Assembly: GCA_038363925.1 (NCBI GenBank)
Contig: JAQQWL010000011.1
Span: 992,001 to 1,056,000, forward strand
Length of the DNA: 64,000 bases
Direction of reading: 5' to 3'
Origin: Apiospora phragmitis
Lineage: Eukaryota > Ascomycota > Sordariomycetes > Amphisphaeriales > Apiosporaceae
The notes beneath the pieces are model-generated. The model had not been told where the DNA came from. It searched no databases and saw only the letters and a list, made by a program, of their open reading frames with translations. Each line of letters begins with the position of its first letter. Position 1 is the stretch's first letter. This document shows positions 50,268-61,855 of this stretch, in pieces. The position numbers were made by a program, and so were the translations under genes.

Positions 50268-51071
50268 CTTGTGCTCACTCCTATATGAGTGCTTGCTTGC
50301 TGGAATAAGGTAAGTAAGTAGGCATCGATTGCCCGCCTCGCACTGGACGGAGTTTGGGGGTCCTGAGGCCTGAAATGACTATAGTTGATAAGGCAAAGGG
50401 AACTTGAAGCGCTCTAGGGTCACTCTATTTCTTGCTGTATCCAATGTTCTTATGACGTCCCGGCTATCGGGTCTCTAGAACTGCCATACTTCAGCCGAAG
50501 CCGGGGCAGTCGAGGAAAGGGTCCTTGGCTTATCGCGATAGTTTACTAATAGTATGCCTTGTACTTGACTTGGGGGGTGGGGTAGTGGGGTCGGGTATTT
50601 CGGCGCCTCCAACAGAGGATAGATAGGGTATCACGTAGTCAAGCCGAGTTGGACCAAGAGATTGCCGGGCCGGCTCAGTGTCATCAACTGTCTTCTCATT
50701 TCTCATCAATGTTTTTCTTAAGGGAGGCGCTTGACAATAAGCCTTACAGGAAATTTACCTTCTTCGAGAGCGTAAAGAGAACACTAAGCGTTCTGTTTCC
50801 AATACAACTCTGGGAAGAAGCCCCAGCCCAGAGATCAGAAGCCTCCAAATGTATATGCGAAGACCATTTAGTAGTGTATACACCGGCCGTTTGATGGGAT
50901 ATATAGGCAAATTCAAGCCGACAGACAGACTGCAGTTTGCAATGACACATTCCCAAGTACACTAACGCCTCCTGCCGTGTATAGTCTTCGCAAAACCTAA
51001 CCGCAACATCGGCGGAACTTCAAACCGAGAAAACCCAGGAAACATCCTGCCTGGTAGAGTGACACTGGGCA
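50268..51071. other. P450 promoter region and Mis12 3' flank
   Basis: About 0.8 kb. A T/G/A-rich stretch 50,510-50,600; no gene recognised. Confidence 0.4.
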
Positions 51072-52258
51072 TTATGATTCATCCATGACTTCGTCCTCTT
51101 CCTGCTGGCCTCCCTTCGAGTTCGATGCTGGGCCAGACTCGCCATCCAGGAGAGCCACCATCCTCTCCAAACCCTCCACTTCGCCCATGGCGAGCTTTCT
51201 GCCCTCGCCCTGCCACTCTCCATCCCGCACCTCGCCGTCCTTGCCCAGTTCCAGGCCCTGCACGTGCTCCAGGTGTCTCCGCGTCGCGCTCTCCACGTAA
51301 TTGACTCGCTCGTGGCGCCAAGTCTTCCGCCCACTATCGTCATCGTTGTCGGTACTATCCGCCTCTACGTTTGGCGTAGGTGCCAGGTCAGGGGCCATGG
51401 TGCGCAAGGACGTCGAGAGCGCACGCAGCGCCTGTAGCTGCGACAGCGTGAAAGCCGTCGTCGTGCTCATGGGCGTGTCGGGGCCGGCGTCCTTCAGGGA
51501 GCCGACCTTCTGGTGCAGGAACGCCAGGGGCGCCGGCTCCGACGGCTCTTGGCTGCTGTTGGTCTCCTCCACTTTCACGTCGCCGGGCATACCCAGGAGG
51601 CCGCGGAGATCCGACACGAGGCGCGCGTTGCGCTCCCTGTTCGGCGTGCAACAAAGCGTTGAGGCGCATGCTCTCGCGCAATTTCTTCCGTAACTGGCCA
51701 ATGGACTCTAGCGTCGGTTTGTCGCTGCCGTTGGCATTCTGTTGTTGTTGCTGCCCGTCTTCCGCTGCTTCTTCTGTCGCAGAAGATACGGAGGAGAAGT
51801 CGAGGCCATCGTAGTGGCTGAGGCGGATGTAGTTCCGGAGATCCGGCGGCTTCACGCTGAAGATGTTGCGCAGCACGTAGAGCTCGAGCTTGTCGAAGTT
51901 GCGGTCGATGTTGGTGCAGAGCAGCGTCTCGAGCTGGTGCGTGCCCGACTCGATCTCCGTCTTGGCCTGCTCGGCGTACTCCTCCGGGTCCTGCGCGGGC
52001 GCCTTGCCGCGGACGGGCTTGAAGCCCAGCGTCGCGGGCGGGAGGTTCAGGAGACCCTGCTCGACCGAGTTGAGGGCGCGCTCGGCGAGGATGTTGATAC
52101 TGTTGATAATGTCGTCGATAAGAGACTGCGATGGGCGGCCATTAGCAATAGGCGCAGAACAACAACAACATCATGATCAACAACCAATTGCTTACAACGG
52201 GGGGGTAGCCGAAATGCTCAGTTACGAGCTCGGTGTCAGAGGTGGCCGGCGCCGCCAT
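51072..52258 (-). CDS. mis12: Kinetochore protein Mis12/Mtw1
   Basis: Subunit of the MIND/Mis12 complex linking inner kinetochore to Ndc80 and Knl1. Exons 52258-52196 and 52125-51072, intron 70 bp (GTAAGC...CGCAG), about 371 residues. The N-terminal Mis12 signature runs across the intron: TELVTEHFGYPP, then SLIDDIINSINILAERALNS, then IESGTHQLETLLCTNIDRNFD, VLRNIFSVKP and YIRLSHYDGLDF. A helical region (LRKKLRESMRLNALLHAEQ) and a polar, Glu-rich C-terminal tail follow. One extra base in the C-run at 51635-51637 shifts the frame; removing one base joins LLHAEQ to ERNARL naturally, so it looks like a sequence error. It is divergent from the Aim3-like gene with a 517-bp shared promoter. Confidence 0.85.
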
Positions 52259-52775
52259 GGTGGCATGTTCGTTCAGGAAGTGTGCTTTGCGATCGGGTGA
52301 GAACAACGCGTCTCTTGTCTGTGATCGCGATTGATTGATTGATGGTGTGACAGCAATTAATTAGCGGGTTCCGCGGGCTGCTAAAATGTCAATATTTGGT
52401 TCTAGTTTTCGGGAGGGGTCCCGTCGCTAAGGAGCACTCCCTGGAAAACCCCTGCAAGGTTAGCATTTACCGCTGCCCCCAAGCTCCCGCTGGCTGACAC
52501 TTTCAGGTGGGTGGTTTGGCATGTGGCATGTGGCTTAGCGACTAATGATACGTCATCTCTGCATATGGGTAGGGTGAATTCGTTTATTGATAGGTCGATT
52601 TTGAATTCAAGCTTGTTAAAATACCGAGTCAGTCAGTGTGTACCTTAGGTAGTAACTAAAGCATGCGTATCTTGAGATCAATGTCTATTCTTTAGTACAG
52701 AACGTCGTTCAGATCTCTTCCAAACACTCATGCCTGGCTTCTGCAGAGAATAACCCCTCATCTTTTTGATTCATC
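52259..52775. promoter_or_regulatory. Divergent promoter between Mis12 (-) and the Aim3-like gene (+)
   Basis: 517-bp intergenic stretch bounded by two opposite start codons. No specific factor site can be assigned with confidence. Confidence 0.5.
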
Positions 52776-54199
52776 ATGTCGGACTGGAAAGGTATCGTGA
52801 AAAAAGGGTGGCATCCTGAAAAGGAGGGAACCACCCTACGAGGCCAGGTTGTACGTCGTCTTACCCCAATTCTCCGTCAATTTTTCTAAAAAAGAACTAC
52901 ACGCTGACCTTTCTAATATATCAAACAGTCCGGTCTTCTCGGCCGCGGCGGGGACCAACCTGCCTCAAGGTCATGCAGCCATGATGCCTCCCCCATCACC
53001 TCCCTCAAAGACCCGGCGTCATTCGCACCACCTCCGAAACGAAGCGTGGCCCCACCGCCGTCGGTGCCCTACTCGACGACGACGGGCAAGCCGCCAGCTC
53101 CCGCACCCCCGGCGCGGCCGGCAGCCGACGGCCATGCTGCGTACCAAGCCCAGCAGGACGAGGGCGTGGACGAACCGGCGCCGCCACCGAAGCCCTACAG
53201 AGTAGATACTACCGGGCTGTCTACCTCGCACCTGCCACCCCCACCGACCCGAAGAGGTGATGGCCAGACACCGCCCCCGGTATCCCCGTCAGCGAGAGCA
53301 CCACCGTCATTACCACCGGCCCGCGGTGGTCCGCCGCCGTCACTGCCCCCTCGACTGCCCCCTCGCTCCGGCGCCAGCTCGCCCGTCCACCGCGCCGGGT
53401 CGCCAGTCCATGCACAACTGCCGTCCGCCTCCTCCGGAAACCTGAACCAAGGCGCCGTCAGCAGACTAAGCCAGGCCGGCATATCTGTACCACGGTTCGG
53501 CATAGGCGGCGGCAGCAAATCTTCTTCTGCCGTCGCTGCCCAGCCGCCGCCCCCACCTCAGCGGACCGCTTCTCCCAGCAGTTTCAGCAGCAAGGCCTCG
53601 TCCCATATGAACGACCTCTCGGCCCGGTTCTCGCGACTCGGCGGCGGCGGCTCCTCTTCTTCTTCCCTCCTCCTGCCACTAAAACAACAACACCACCACC
53701 ACCAGCGACGACGACATCGGCAAGCCAAGGCACTACCTGGGCTGAGAAACAAGCGGCCCTGCGCACGGCATCCAATTTCCACAAGAACCCGTCCTCTGTC
53801 TCGCTGTCCGAGGCGCGCACCGCCGCCGGCACAGCCAATAACTTCCGGCAGCGGCACGGCGACCAGGTCGCGAGCGGGATGCGGACGGCGAACAGTCTAG
53901 GGCAGAAATTCGGGGTGGTCGAGGCGGCTCCTGCAGCTCAACAGCAGCAGCAGCAGCAGCAAGTGGGCACCAAGACTCCAGATACAACGCAAACGACAGG
54001 AGGAGCAGGAGGGATGATGGGCCAACTCAGCAACTCCCTGAGTGCAGCCGTAGCCAAGAAGAAGCCGGCGCCGCCGCCACCCCCGCCTAAGAAGAAGCCA
54101 GCGATATTGCCGCCACCACCGCAACGGCAAACTCAGGCCTCTTCGACCGAGGAAGACGCGCCTCCGCCCGTGCCGATGAGCACGAGGCCCAAATTTTAG
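52776..54199 (+). CDS. aim3: Proline-rich Aim3-like protein (actin-patch/SH3-ligand type)
   Basis: Exons 52776-52847 and 52929-54199, intron 81 bp (GTTGTA...AACAG), about 448 residues. N-terminus MSDWKGIVKKGWHPEKEGT, then LKDPASFAPPPKRS, then a long low-complexity region with many PPPP blocks, and a C-terminal PAPPPPPPKKKPAILPPPP with MSTRPKF at the end. A central segment (TWAEKQAALRTASNF, NNFRQRHGDQVASG, ANSLGQKFG) may be a short helical conserved domain. In yeast Aim3 associates with cortical actin patches and binds an SH3 partner; I infer a similar scaffold role. One C is missing in the CCC at 53665-53667, which breaks the frame. A CAG tract near 53,941-53,960 codes for polyglutamine. Family assignment rests on motif memory. 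Confidence 0.65.
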
Positions 54200-54878
54200 C
54201 CCACACGGCCGCATAGATTGGAGGGGAACGGGCCGGCATATCCAACTGCCTATTACCTAGTTTCACAGCTTGCCTCATGCCTAGAGCTCGAAGTGCCAAA
54301 GAACAGTGTTCGTTGTAGAAAGTGGGGGCCTTCAAAGTGATAGATTCAAGACCGATCCGACCATACCGAGGGTTGGGAAAGACTGAGTAAAGTTTCTTGT
54401 CTATAACACCTTTACAGGGGGTCTGGTTACTTACCTATATGTAAGCACACCGCAAATAGTACCATAGAGAATCAAAGCTCCAGGGAGACCAGAGCATTGA
54501 AAATCGAGTTAGGGGATAATTGTTGTCTACAAGAGACGGGAAATCGGTAAAATGAAAATCACTGCAATGCGGCCGAACGCCCCTATAGGCAACGAAAAGG
54601 CACGCATTGTCTCACAAATAAGGTGGCCCGCATACAGCTGCAAGCCTTATGCACAGAGGCCAGTATGCGACGGTTTTGAGCCGCGGTTGCTTTAGTCATC
54701 AATGCTTGAGATTTCGTAAGTTGTCATTGGCACTTTCGGCGACAGGCGAAGTCTATATGACGAGCAATCGCATAATGGCGAAAGCATCAGAAACCTATCA
54801 CCCCAAAGTTCCTTTTGTGTGGGTTTTGTACCCGGTATATCCACGTTCCCATGCGCCCTATGTCGTCCGTTCAGGTAC
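54200..54878. other. Convergent intergenic region (Aim3-like and TCTP 3' ends)
   Basis: Two convergent genes end here; no extra gene is recognised. Confidence 0.4.
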
Positions 54879-55680
54879 TTAAACCTTCATCTCGTTCATG
54901 CCGTGCTTCCAGAAGGTGAAGTAAGGGGTCATGCCATCCTCGCGGTAGTTGACGAAGACCAGCCTGTGGAGAAATCTTGTTTAGTTGCCGAGCAAATTAC
55001 CAATCGGTGTGAAGGCTGAACTTACATGCATTTGCCGGCGGCGACATCGTTATCCTCGTTATCGCTCATGTAGAAATCGTAGTCCTTGATGTTGGGGAGG
55101 ATCTTCTTGGCGTAGGCCTGGGCCTTAGCCTTGAAGTCGTTGATCTCCTCCTCGGACTTGCCCTTCTCAGCCATGGCAGCGGCGACATTCTTCATGTACT
55201 CTTGAAGCTCGTTAGCGTATGATTTTGAAGACCCCAAAAACGGGGTGGATCGGGGGTTGCTTACTGCCAAGGTGGCCAAGGTAATCCTTCTTGTTGTATT
55301 TACCCAGGTTGATGAGGCGGAAGGAGTATTCGATGTCGAGCTTCTTCTCCTCGTTGTCGTCGGTACCCTCGTCAGCCTCCTCGGCGGAAGCGTTGGCACC
55401 AGTGTCTATTTGGATGGCGGGGTCAGAAACAAGCAACGAAGTAGGCCAGGGTGAGTAGTCGGGGAGATGGCGAAAACGTACCGACGTTGACGGCGCCGAT
55501 GGTGATCATCTTCGCATCAGCCTCGTAGACAACGCCATCGACCTCCTTCAGGTCGTAGGAGTCCGAGATCAACTCGGCTCCGTTGAAGATATCCTAGATT
55601 GCGGGGTTCAGCATGCCAAGGGTCGTGAGAGCGACAAGGTCGTGTTGCGCGGGGTGGCGACTTACAGTGAAGATAATCAT
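54879..55680 (-). CDS. TMA19: Translationally controlled tumour protein homologue (TCTP/Tma19)
   Basis: Abundant, conserved cytosolic protein linked to translation, growth signalling and stress; in yeast it associates with ribosomes and mitochondria. Five exons: 55680-55666, 55593-55482, 55405-55265, 55200-55026, 54963-54879, introns 62-76 bp, 175 residues with no frame break. The start [20 protein letters not shown] is canonical. An acidic flexible loop follows ([16 protein letters not shown]), then the alpha-helical hairpin with YMKNVAAAM, and the C-terminal [27 protein letters not shown]. The exon-4 acceptor used here (CAAG at 55201) restores the family spacing better than the upstream alternative. 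Confidence 0.92.
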
Positions 55681-57491
55681 TTTGACGGTTGATGTGCTGA
55701 AGGAGAGATGTAGATGTAGAGGTCACAAAAAGAGAGCGTATGCGAGTGATGGCAAAGGAGACAAAGGGGAGGGAAGCGAGAAAAAAGCCGTCGGTCGGGT
55801 ATGGCTTCGTTGAAGTGGGAAAAATAATCCAGTCTAATGAGGGGCGGCTTTTCCCAAATGAGGGGCAGAGTCTGATATTCTGGCTTTTCACCCACAGGCG
55901 CTCTCTCAAAGGCCATAGGGTGAATAGAGGGGGCCCAGACCAGCATGTGCAGTAGAATTTTGCACCTCGAGGCTGGCCTGGCCTGGCAGAAATGATTACA
56001 GTGGGTCCACCAGGCGCTGAATTCAATGGACAACAACAGCCAGCCAATGGAGGGGCTTCTTCAATTTTGCTTCCTGAGCTGCTGAGAATCTGTGCTGTCT
56101 GTATCATTTTCACCACTAAAACGGCAAGCCTTCAAGATGGTCAATAGACGTGATAGCAGCCACAGAAACAAGTTATTACGTTCAATACACCTGCAGCATT
56201 TATTTGAGTGTTCGTGCACTTGACTATACCATTTGAATGTTATACAAGCGCTGACAGCATATCGAATTGTAGAGCTTTTGGTGCTAGATCTGGTTATTAG
56301 TCCGGAGGCTTCTCAATAAAGGCACTTCTACGGATAGTTCAATGTTGGAGTCTACATAGGTCTGCTACTGTATGTACATCCTCTAGTCCATCCTTACCTA
56401 ATATTAACTAACCCCCTTATGGGATAGCTGCGGACTCTACTGCACATCAACAAGGCAGAATTCGATGCTGGCTGCAAAGGATGTACATTGTAATGTTAAC
56501 TAGTGCAATTAGTGCATGTGGTGCTGGAATTGACTTATTTCCAGCCTCAGTCTGACCGTTCCAGTATTTGCGTTTACGGCATCAATGCTGGGCATCCATG
56601 GTTCGCACTTGGGTGCCTTACGTACTCCGTACCCGGAGATGTATCTCGGGTTGCTCGTTTTCTCGCAATGATGAGGATAAAAGACAATTAAACCACTATT
56701 GGGTGAAAATTGCAGCAATACCAAAACACAGCGAGTATCCTTTTTTATATAAGCTCCCTCATCCCAAGTGGATGTAGGCTTCATTGATTGGTGTGCTTCT
56801 GAGATGCGGTACCACAAGTCCACACAATCCCATCCACATGGAGATGGATGACGGTTTGCCACCATCAATCAAACTTCATTTCAATTCATGAGCGAGCGCA
56901 TTGACGGTTCTCCCTAATACATTATTTGTATGAGCCAGAAATCACAAGAAACAGTGAACCTGATGATAGTGTGCAAGCCAGCACATCGAATCCTAATGAA
57001 TATCTCCCTCTGATCGTGCCACAAATAAAAACACATCGTCAGACGTCTTCCCATTACTGTGCTCCGTGCTCCGTGCTGGCCTGCAACTGCTGATTCGGAG
57101 TCCGGGGAAGCACGGCTGGGCCGAGCAAGCGAGATTGATAAAAGAGACAGCCCTCGGAGCCTCTCGGGGATAGAAAGGGAGAGCGACAGCAACAGTCCAT
57201 CGATCGCATTGCATCCATCCATCGCATTGGGCATTGGACCCGATTAATCATCCGCATTATCTTCCTCAGCTAACCCCCAAATTGCTTCCCATCTACAACT
57301 CAAAAACTGCCCGACCCTTCTACAATCCTTCTAGTCTCATTCACCTTTTTGCAACTGCCGTTTTGTCAAAGTCGTACACACTCCTTTTTCCTCCCGACCC
57401 TTCCGAAAGCTTTTGTAATTACTGCCCACCACCACCAATACTCACCTACCACCCGACACGACCCTGACGCGACTTGGGCATCTCTATCCCG
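55681..57491. promoter_or_regulatory. Divergent promoter region between TCTP (-) and SUR2 (+)
   Basis: 1.8 kb bounded by two opposite starts. The last 200 bases before SUR2 are strongly C/T-rich (57,290-57,470), as often seen upstream of well-expressed fungal genes. Open frames here lack coding signals. Confidence 0.5.
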
Positions 57492-58667
57492 ATGGACGTC
57501 GTCATGGCGGCCAACGTAACTCTGCCTGAGGCCCTGCCTCCGCTACCTACATACGAACTTACACAAGTCTCTAATCTGATCCCTGGCGTCGACAACTTCT
57601 ACGTATCTCTGATGGCGCCAGTCGTCGCATACTGGATCGTCTCGGGAATCTTCCACTTTATCGACGTCTTCGACCTCTTCCCGCAATACCGCTTGCACAC
57701 CCCGGCCGAGATCGCCTCCCGCAACCGTGCCTCACGATACGAAGTCTTCCGTGATGTCATCCTGCAGCAGATCATCCAGATGGGCGTGGGCGCAGTTTTG
57801 GCCTACCTCGACCCCCCTGAGTACAGCGGCAAGGAGGAGTACGATGTCGCAGTCTGGGCGACGCGCGTGAGATTGGCACAGAGAGCTCTGCCGTCCATGC
57901 TTGCGGTGCTCGGTATCAACGCGGCCAGCATGGCCAAGAGCATGTCGGCGACGCACCCGCTGCTTGCCGGAGCTCTCTCGGGCGGTCACTACCCTTTCTT
58001 GACCACCGGATTGGCCGGACCCGATGGGTCTACCGTTCCGGCCTTCGCCTCGTGGGAGATCGCAGTGGCCAAGACAATATTCTGGATGGTCATCCCGGCT
58101 ATGCAGTTCGGCGTCGCACTCCTCTTCCTCGATACCTGGCAATACTGGCTGCATCGTATCATGCACACGAACAAGTGGCTATACAGTATGTTGAAACCAG
58201 ACGGTTAACTTTGACGGGATCTCCGCTAACCCAATATCCAGCTACTTTCCATTCGCGTCACCATCGCCTGTACGTGCCCTATGCTACGAGCACTCTACAA
58301 CCATCCCTTTGAGGGATTCCTTCTCGACACTTTGGGTGCCGGTATCGCATACAAGCTGTCCTTCATGACCGCGCGCCAGGGCATTGTTTTCTTCACCGCG
58401 TCCACCATCAAGACTGTCGACGATCACTGTGGATATTCCCTGCCGTGGGACCCCTTGCAGCACATCTCGGCCAACAACGCTGCTTACCACGATATCCACC
58501 ACCAAAGCTGGGGCATCAAGACCAACTTCTCGCAGCCTTTCTTCACCTTCTGGGACAGCTTCCTGGGAACCATGTGGAAGGGTGATACTTCGCTGAAGTA
58601 CGAGCGATCGAAAAAGAACGCCGAGAAGGCTGTTGTGGCCGAGGCCAAGAAATCCCAAAGCTCATAA
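57492..58667 (+). CDS. SUR2: Sphinganine C4-hydroxylase (Sur2), fatty-acid-hydroxylase superfamily
   Basis: Di-iron ER membrane enzyme that hydroxylates dihydrosphingosine at C4 to make phytosphingosine for fungal sphingolipids. Exons 57492-58185 and 58242-58667, intron 56 bp (GTATGT...CTAAC...CAG), about 373 residues. The ATG at 57492 follows a C/T-rich leader. Hydrophobic segments near residues 38-60 and at the IFWMVIPAMQFGVALLFLD stretch. The His boxes are HRIMH, HSRHH and HDIHH, with FWDSFLGTMWKGD near the end. Two bases appear to be missing at 58284-58289, where the family has PYAYGALYNHPFEG: each would be one base lost from a doublet. The alternative reading is one extra A. The frame is broken only there. 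Confidence 0.85.
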
Positions 58668-59759
58668 GCTCTGTTGTTCCAATATCTTTGCACGAGTTTG
58701 GTGCGCTTCACCATGTATCAATATAGGGGCTTTGCGCTTTGTTTTTTTCTGCGCCCGGGATTCAGGATACGGTTCTTGAGAGCAAGGGAACGGGCACAGC
58801 ATACGAGGAATCTTCCATTTTCTTCTTCTTGTTTCTGAGCGATGTTCACGTCACCACTCGCTCAGTTTTGATGAGTATTCCTGCGACTTATGTACTACCC
58901 TTCGCTGTACACTTGAGATGGAGGATTCACACAGCATCGCGACCAGAGGTCGCAGTATAACAGTATGATGAACGGATGAAGGACGAGATTGTCGGAGCAC
59001 AGGAACGATGGAAGGCTGCATGGGCAAACGTCACGGGACTGCTCACCACCACTTCTTGATGCGTGCCTACGCATAATCATAATAAATGAATCAAGTAAAA
59101 ATCACATTTAACCATCTCTCCCTGGGCGTGTTCTTCTGTGAATGCTAACAATATTCCTGATACATGCAATCGGGACCAAAGCTGATAGAGCACGGGCTAC
59201 ATTACCTTGCTTACGATTACAGGTGTTGTACTGGGTATATGTATACTTCGTCAATGCTTACTCAGGATAGTAACCCATTCACCAAAGACATGCGCCGGTC
59301 TCACAACTACTTGTACGATCGATCATTAGAAAGCCCGAAAAAGCCCTGGCTTACAACTCCACTACGATCCGAGCGCTGATGAAGCGGGAGAAACTGTTGA
59401 ACATCGATCCAGCGGACTTAACGCAACTAGTGTTAGCGAGTGACGTTTACAGCACAGCATCATCATAGGTCTGGGTCTGGGTCTGAAGTATTCGATACTA
59501 AGGTATGCATACATCAATCGGCGCCCCGGGTCGTCCCTCCCTTGCATAGTCGCGTAATTGGCTGAAACATGGGGAGGAACAGTTCCAATAGGTTCTTCCC
59601 CAGAAAAGATTTCCTTTCTCTCTATCTACTGTCGACCTTACATATTTCATCCAGAACACCAATTCTTGTTAAGTGTTTTACTTCCACCACCTGACAATTC
59701 ACTGGAAACCACCTGCTGCTGCTATTTGCAAATAAGACAAGCCACGTCCAACACCCAAA
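58668..59759. other. Intergenic region between SUR2 and the MAPEG gene
   Basis: About 1.1 kb of ordinary composition with no supported gene. Confidence 0.4.
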
Positions 59760-60831
59760 ATGGATCTGAACAAGAATTACTCCTTCTTCTCCGTATGCGT
59801 AGCCTATCGCTTCCCGTCAATATCTTCGTCTGTGTCACGACTCCTTGCTAACCCGTGCTCTCGCCCGGCAAAAGATCCCTCTCGCCTACCTCATGGTAGT
59901 GGGTGCCGAGACGTATGGCAAGATGCTCGGTGTCAAGCAGCTTGACAATGCCAACCCGCGCCAGTTCCACGAGACTATCAGCAAGAGCGACAAGGTCGAC
60001 AAGATCGTGAGTCATCTCTGTCCTTCCCGGGTTCCCACTCGGGCTTACTCCCTTAGCGGTGCAATGTGGTAGTAGTGCAGCCCGACGGGGAATATGGTGG
60101 GCGTCGTGGCCTAGTACGGTGTTCCTGCCAAGCTCCTGATGCATCGCAGCACGACATGCAAGTAGCGATGCCATCTACTACTTACCACTGTAACGGTTGG
60201 TAGAGATCGTCTTCTCGTTGTGTACCTGGCCCAGGAGGCCGGGCCATGGAGCATGCGGCTTTAGCGACGCATACATCATCACTACTACTATTGCCCTCAC
60301 GGCTATCGGGAGACGGCAAGAAACCAGCTGACATATGGGGGAACTAGACCAAAGGCCGCATTATGCGCAGCCAAGCTGCTGCCTCCAACGGCTACGAGAC
60401 CTTGCCATTGTTCAGTGGAGCCATCATCGCCTCTAACATTGCTGGTGTGCCTGTGAGCACCATCAACATGCTGGGTCTCGCTTATCTCGGCAGCCGGGTA
60501 AGTGACACACACGCGGGATCCCCCCTACCAATTCTCTGTCCTTTCGTCCCTTTGCAACCGGGGTCTAGACGATCCCCGCTTCCTTTGACGGAGATTAGTC
60601 CTCAAAATAGAAACAAGGAAAATTACAGAGACAATATGAGGTGGTATGTCAACTCAAATGGATGAAACTGCTAAATTCGATTACTCACAGGCCCTGTACA
60701 ACGTCATCTATATCCACCTGCAGGATAACAGGAAGTTCGCACCGGCTAGGAGTCTCGCATGGATGGCTAGCATAGGCTGCTGGTTTACCCTCTATGTCCA
60801 GGCCGGCCTGAGAGCCATGCGAGCTAGCTAA
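59760..60831 (+). CDS. MAPEG-family small integral membrane protein
   Basis: Four exons, 59760-59792, 59875-60006, 60348-60497, 60691-60831, give 151 residues without frame breaks. MAPEG (membrane-associated proteins in eicosanoid and glutathione metabolism) are four-helix ER proteins, several of which are glutathione-dependent. Hydrophobic segments: IPLAYLMVVGAE, LFSGAIIASNIAGVPVSTI, LYNVIYIHL and SLAWMASIGCWFTLYVQAGL. The loop TKGRIMRSQAAASNGYETLPLF matches the family's conserved R-x-x-x-A-x-x-N-G-x-E motif. Large introns 2 and 3 (341 and 193 bp) are unusual for this window. The acceptor at 60346-60347 (CTAG) was chosen because it yields that motif in frame; a nearby CAAAG site would not. 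Catalytic activity is unproven. Confidence 0.82.
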
Positions 60832-61855
60832 ACAGGGACCTGGTCTCGCCTTCTCTACTCTCTTCCGGGGGCTGCCGTTGGCCAATCTCATTACGGATTG
60901 TTTGTATGAGGTATTCCTATATGCTGTGCAAGGATAACTTCTTCGTTCACGGAGGTTGTGCTTCTCCAGATCTATTCTCGGCGGGTTGAGGCTAAGATTG
61001 GGCAATGATGGACCTGCGTTTTTCAGTTGATGTTGTGTCGCCATTCGTGGTACAACATTGAGCTGTATTATCATGTGCCGAGTGTTGCCTTCTGTTTGGG
61101 GGTGTCACGCTGTACATCTGTTCTTACGAAGGATTCGACGTACTCGCAACTTCACTTCATATCGCTACAAGAATGGCTACTCATAGCTTTTCCAGTGTGG
61201 GACTCGCTGCTACGTGTTCATTTGGTGTGCAATGGGAGCAACGTAATCCTGGGTATTCCTGTGAACTAGGAATTATCAGGTATCCCTGTCCCAAAGAAGG
61301 CTACGAAACACAATCGACATCGCTTGTATCACTACATCACCCAATTCTCGAGCATGGTAAAAGACCCAACTTCCTCCTCCGCCCTAGTCGGATGTCGTGC
61401 CTCCGTTTGTAAGAGGACATCAGACGGCTTCATTTCAATAATACGAAGGAGAGGCCGGAAATACTAGATTGGTCCAGCTAGTTCCTTAACTGGGGCCGAG
61501 ACTCTTGTCCGTGGAGCAAACCGCCCATGGGGACACAGGTCATTGTTTGCCGTCACATCGTTTGACCTGTTGACGACAATGTTGACGTACTCTTGAGATC
61601 CGGGGCATTTGGGGATCTGTATACCCTATGAGCTCAACGGTTATATTCGGCCATAACCTCCCTCCATAAGATAGGTCTCTCGCATTTGGTATGAGATCAC
61701 CAGCACATACGTTCCGGATTCCGCCAACTCTATACGGGCAGCTTTCTCCTCTTGCTCCCGTTGCCATATCAACGTCTTCTGACTGCTTTGCCTCTACCCC
61801 TGATCCATTGTGTTGCTCCCTACCCCCTAGGCAGTAGACTCCATCTGCTGCAGCC
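60832..61855. other. Intergenic region upstream of the secreted repeat protein
   Basis: No supported gene; the final 100 bases are pyrimidine-rich before the ATG at 61856. Confidence 0.4.

Noticed and set aside
53195..53518. Minus-strand open frames over the Aim3-like proline-rich exon
   Set aside because: Antisense shadows of GC-rich low-complexity coding sequence.
55517..56116. 199-residue minus-strand open frame over the TCTP 5' end
   Set aside because: Overlaps TCTP exons in another register and its introns and promoter; no motif.
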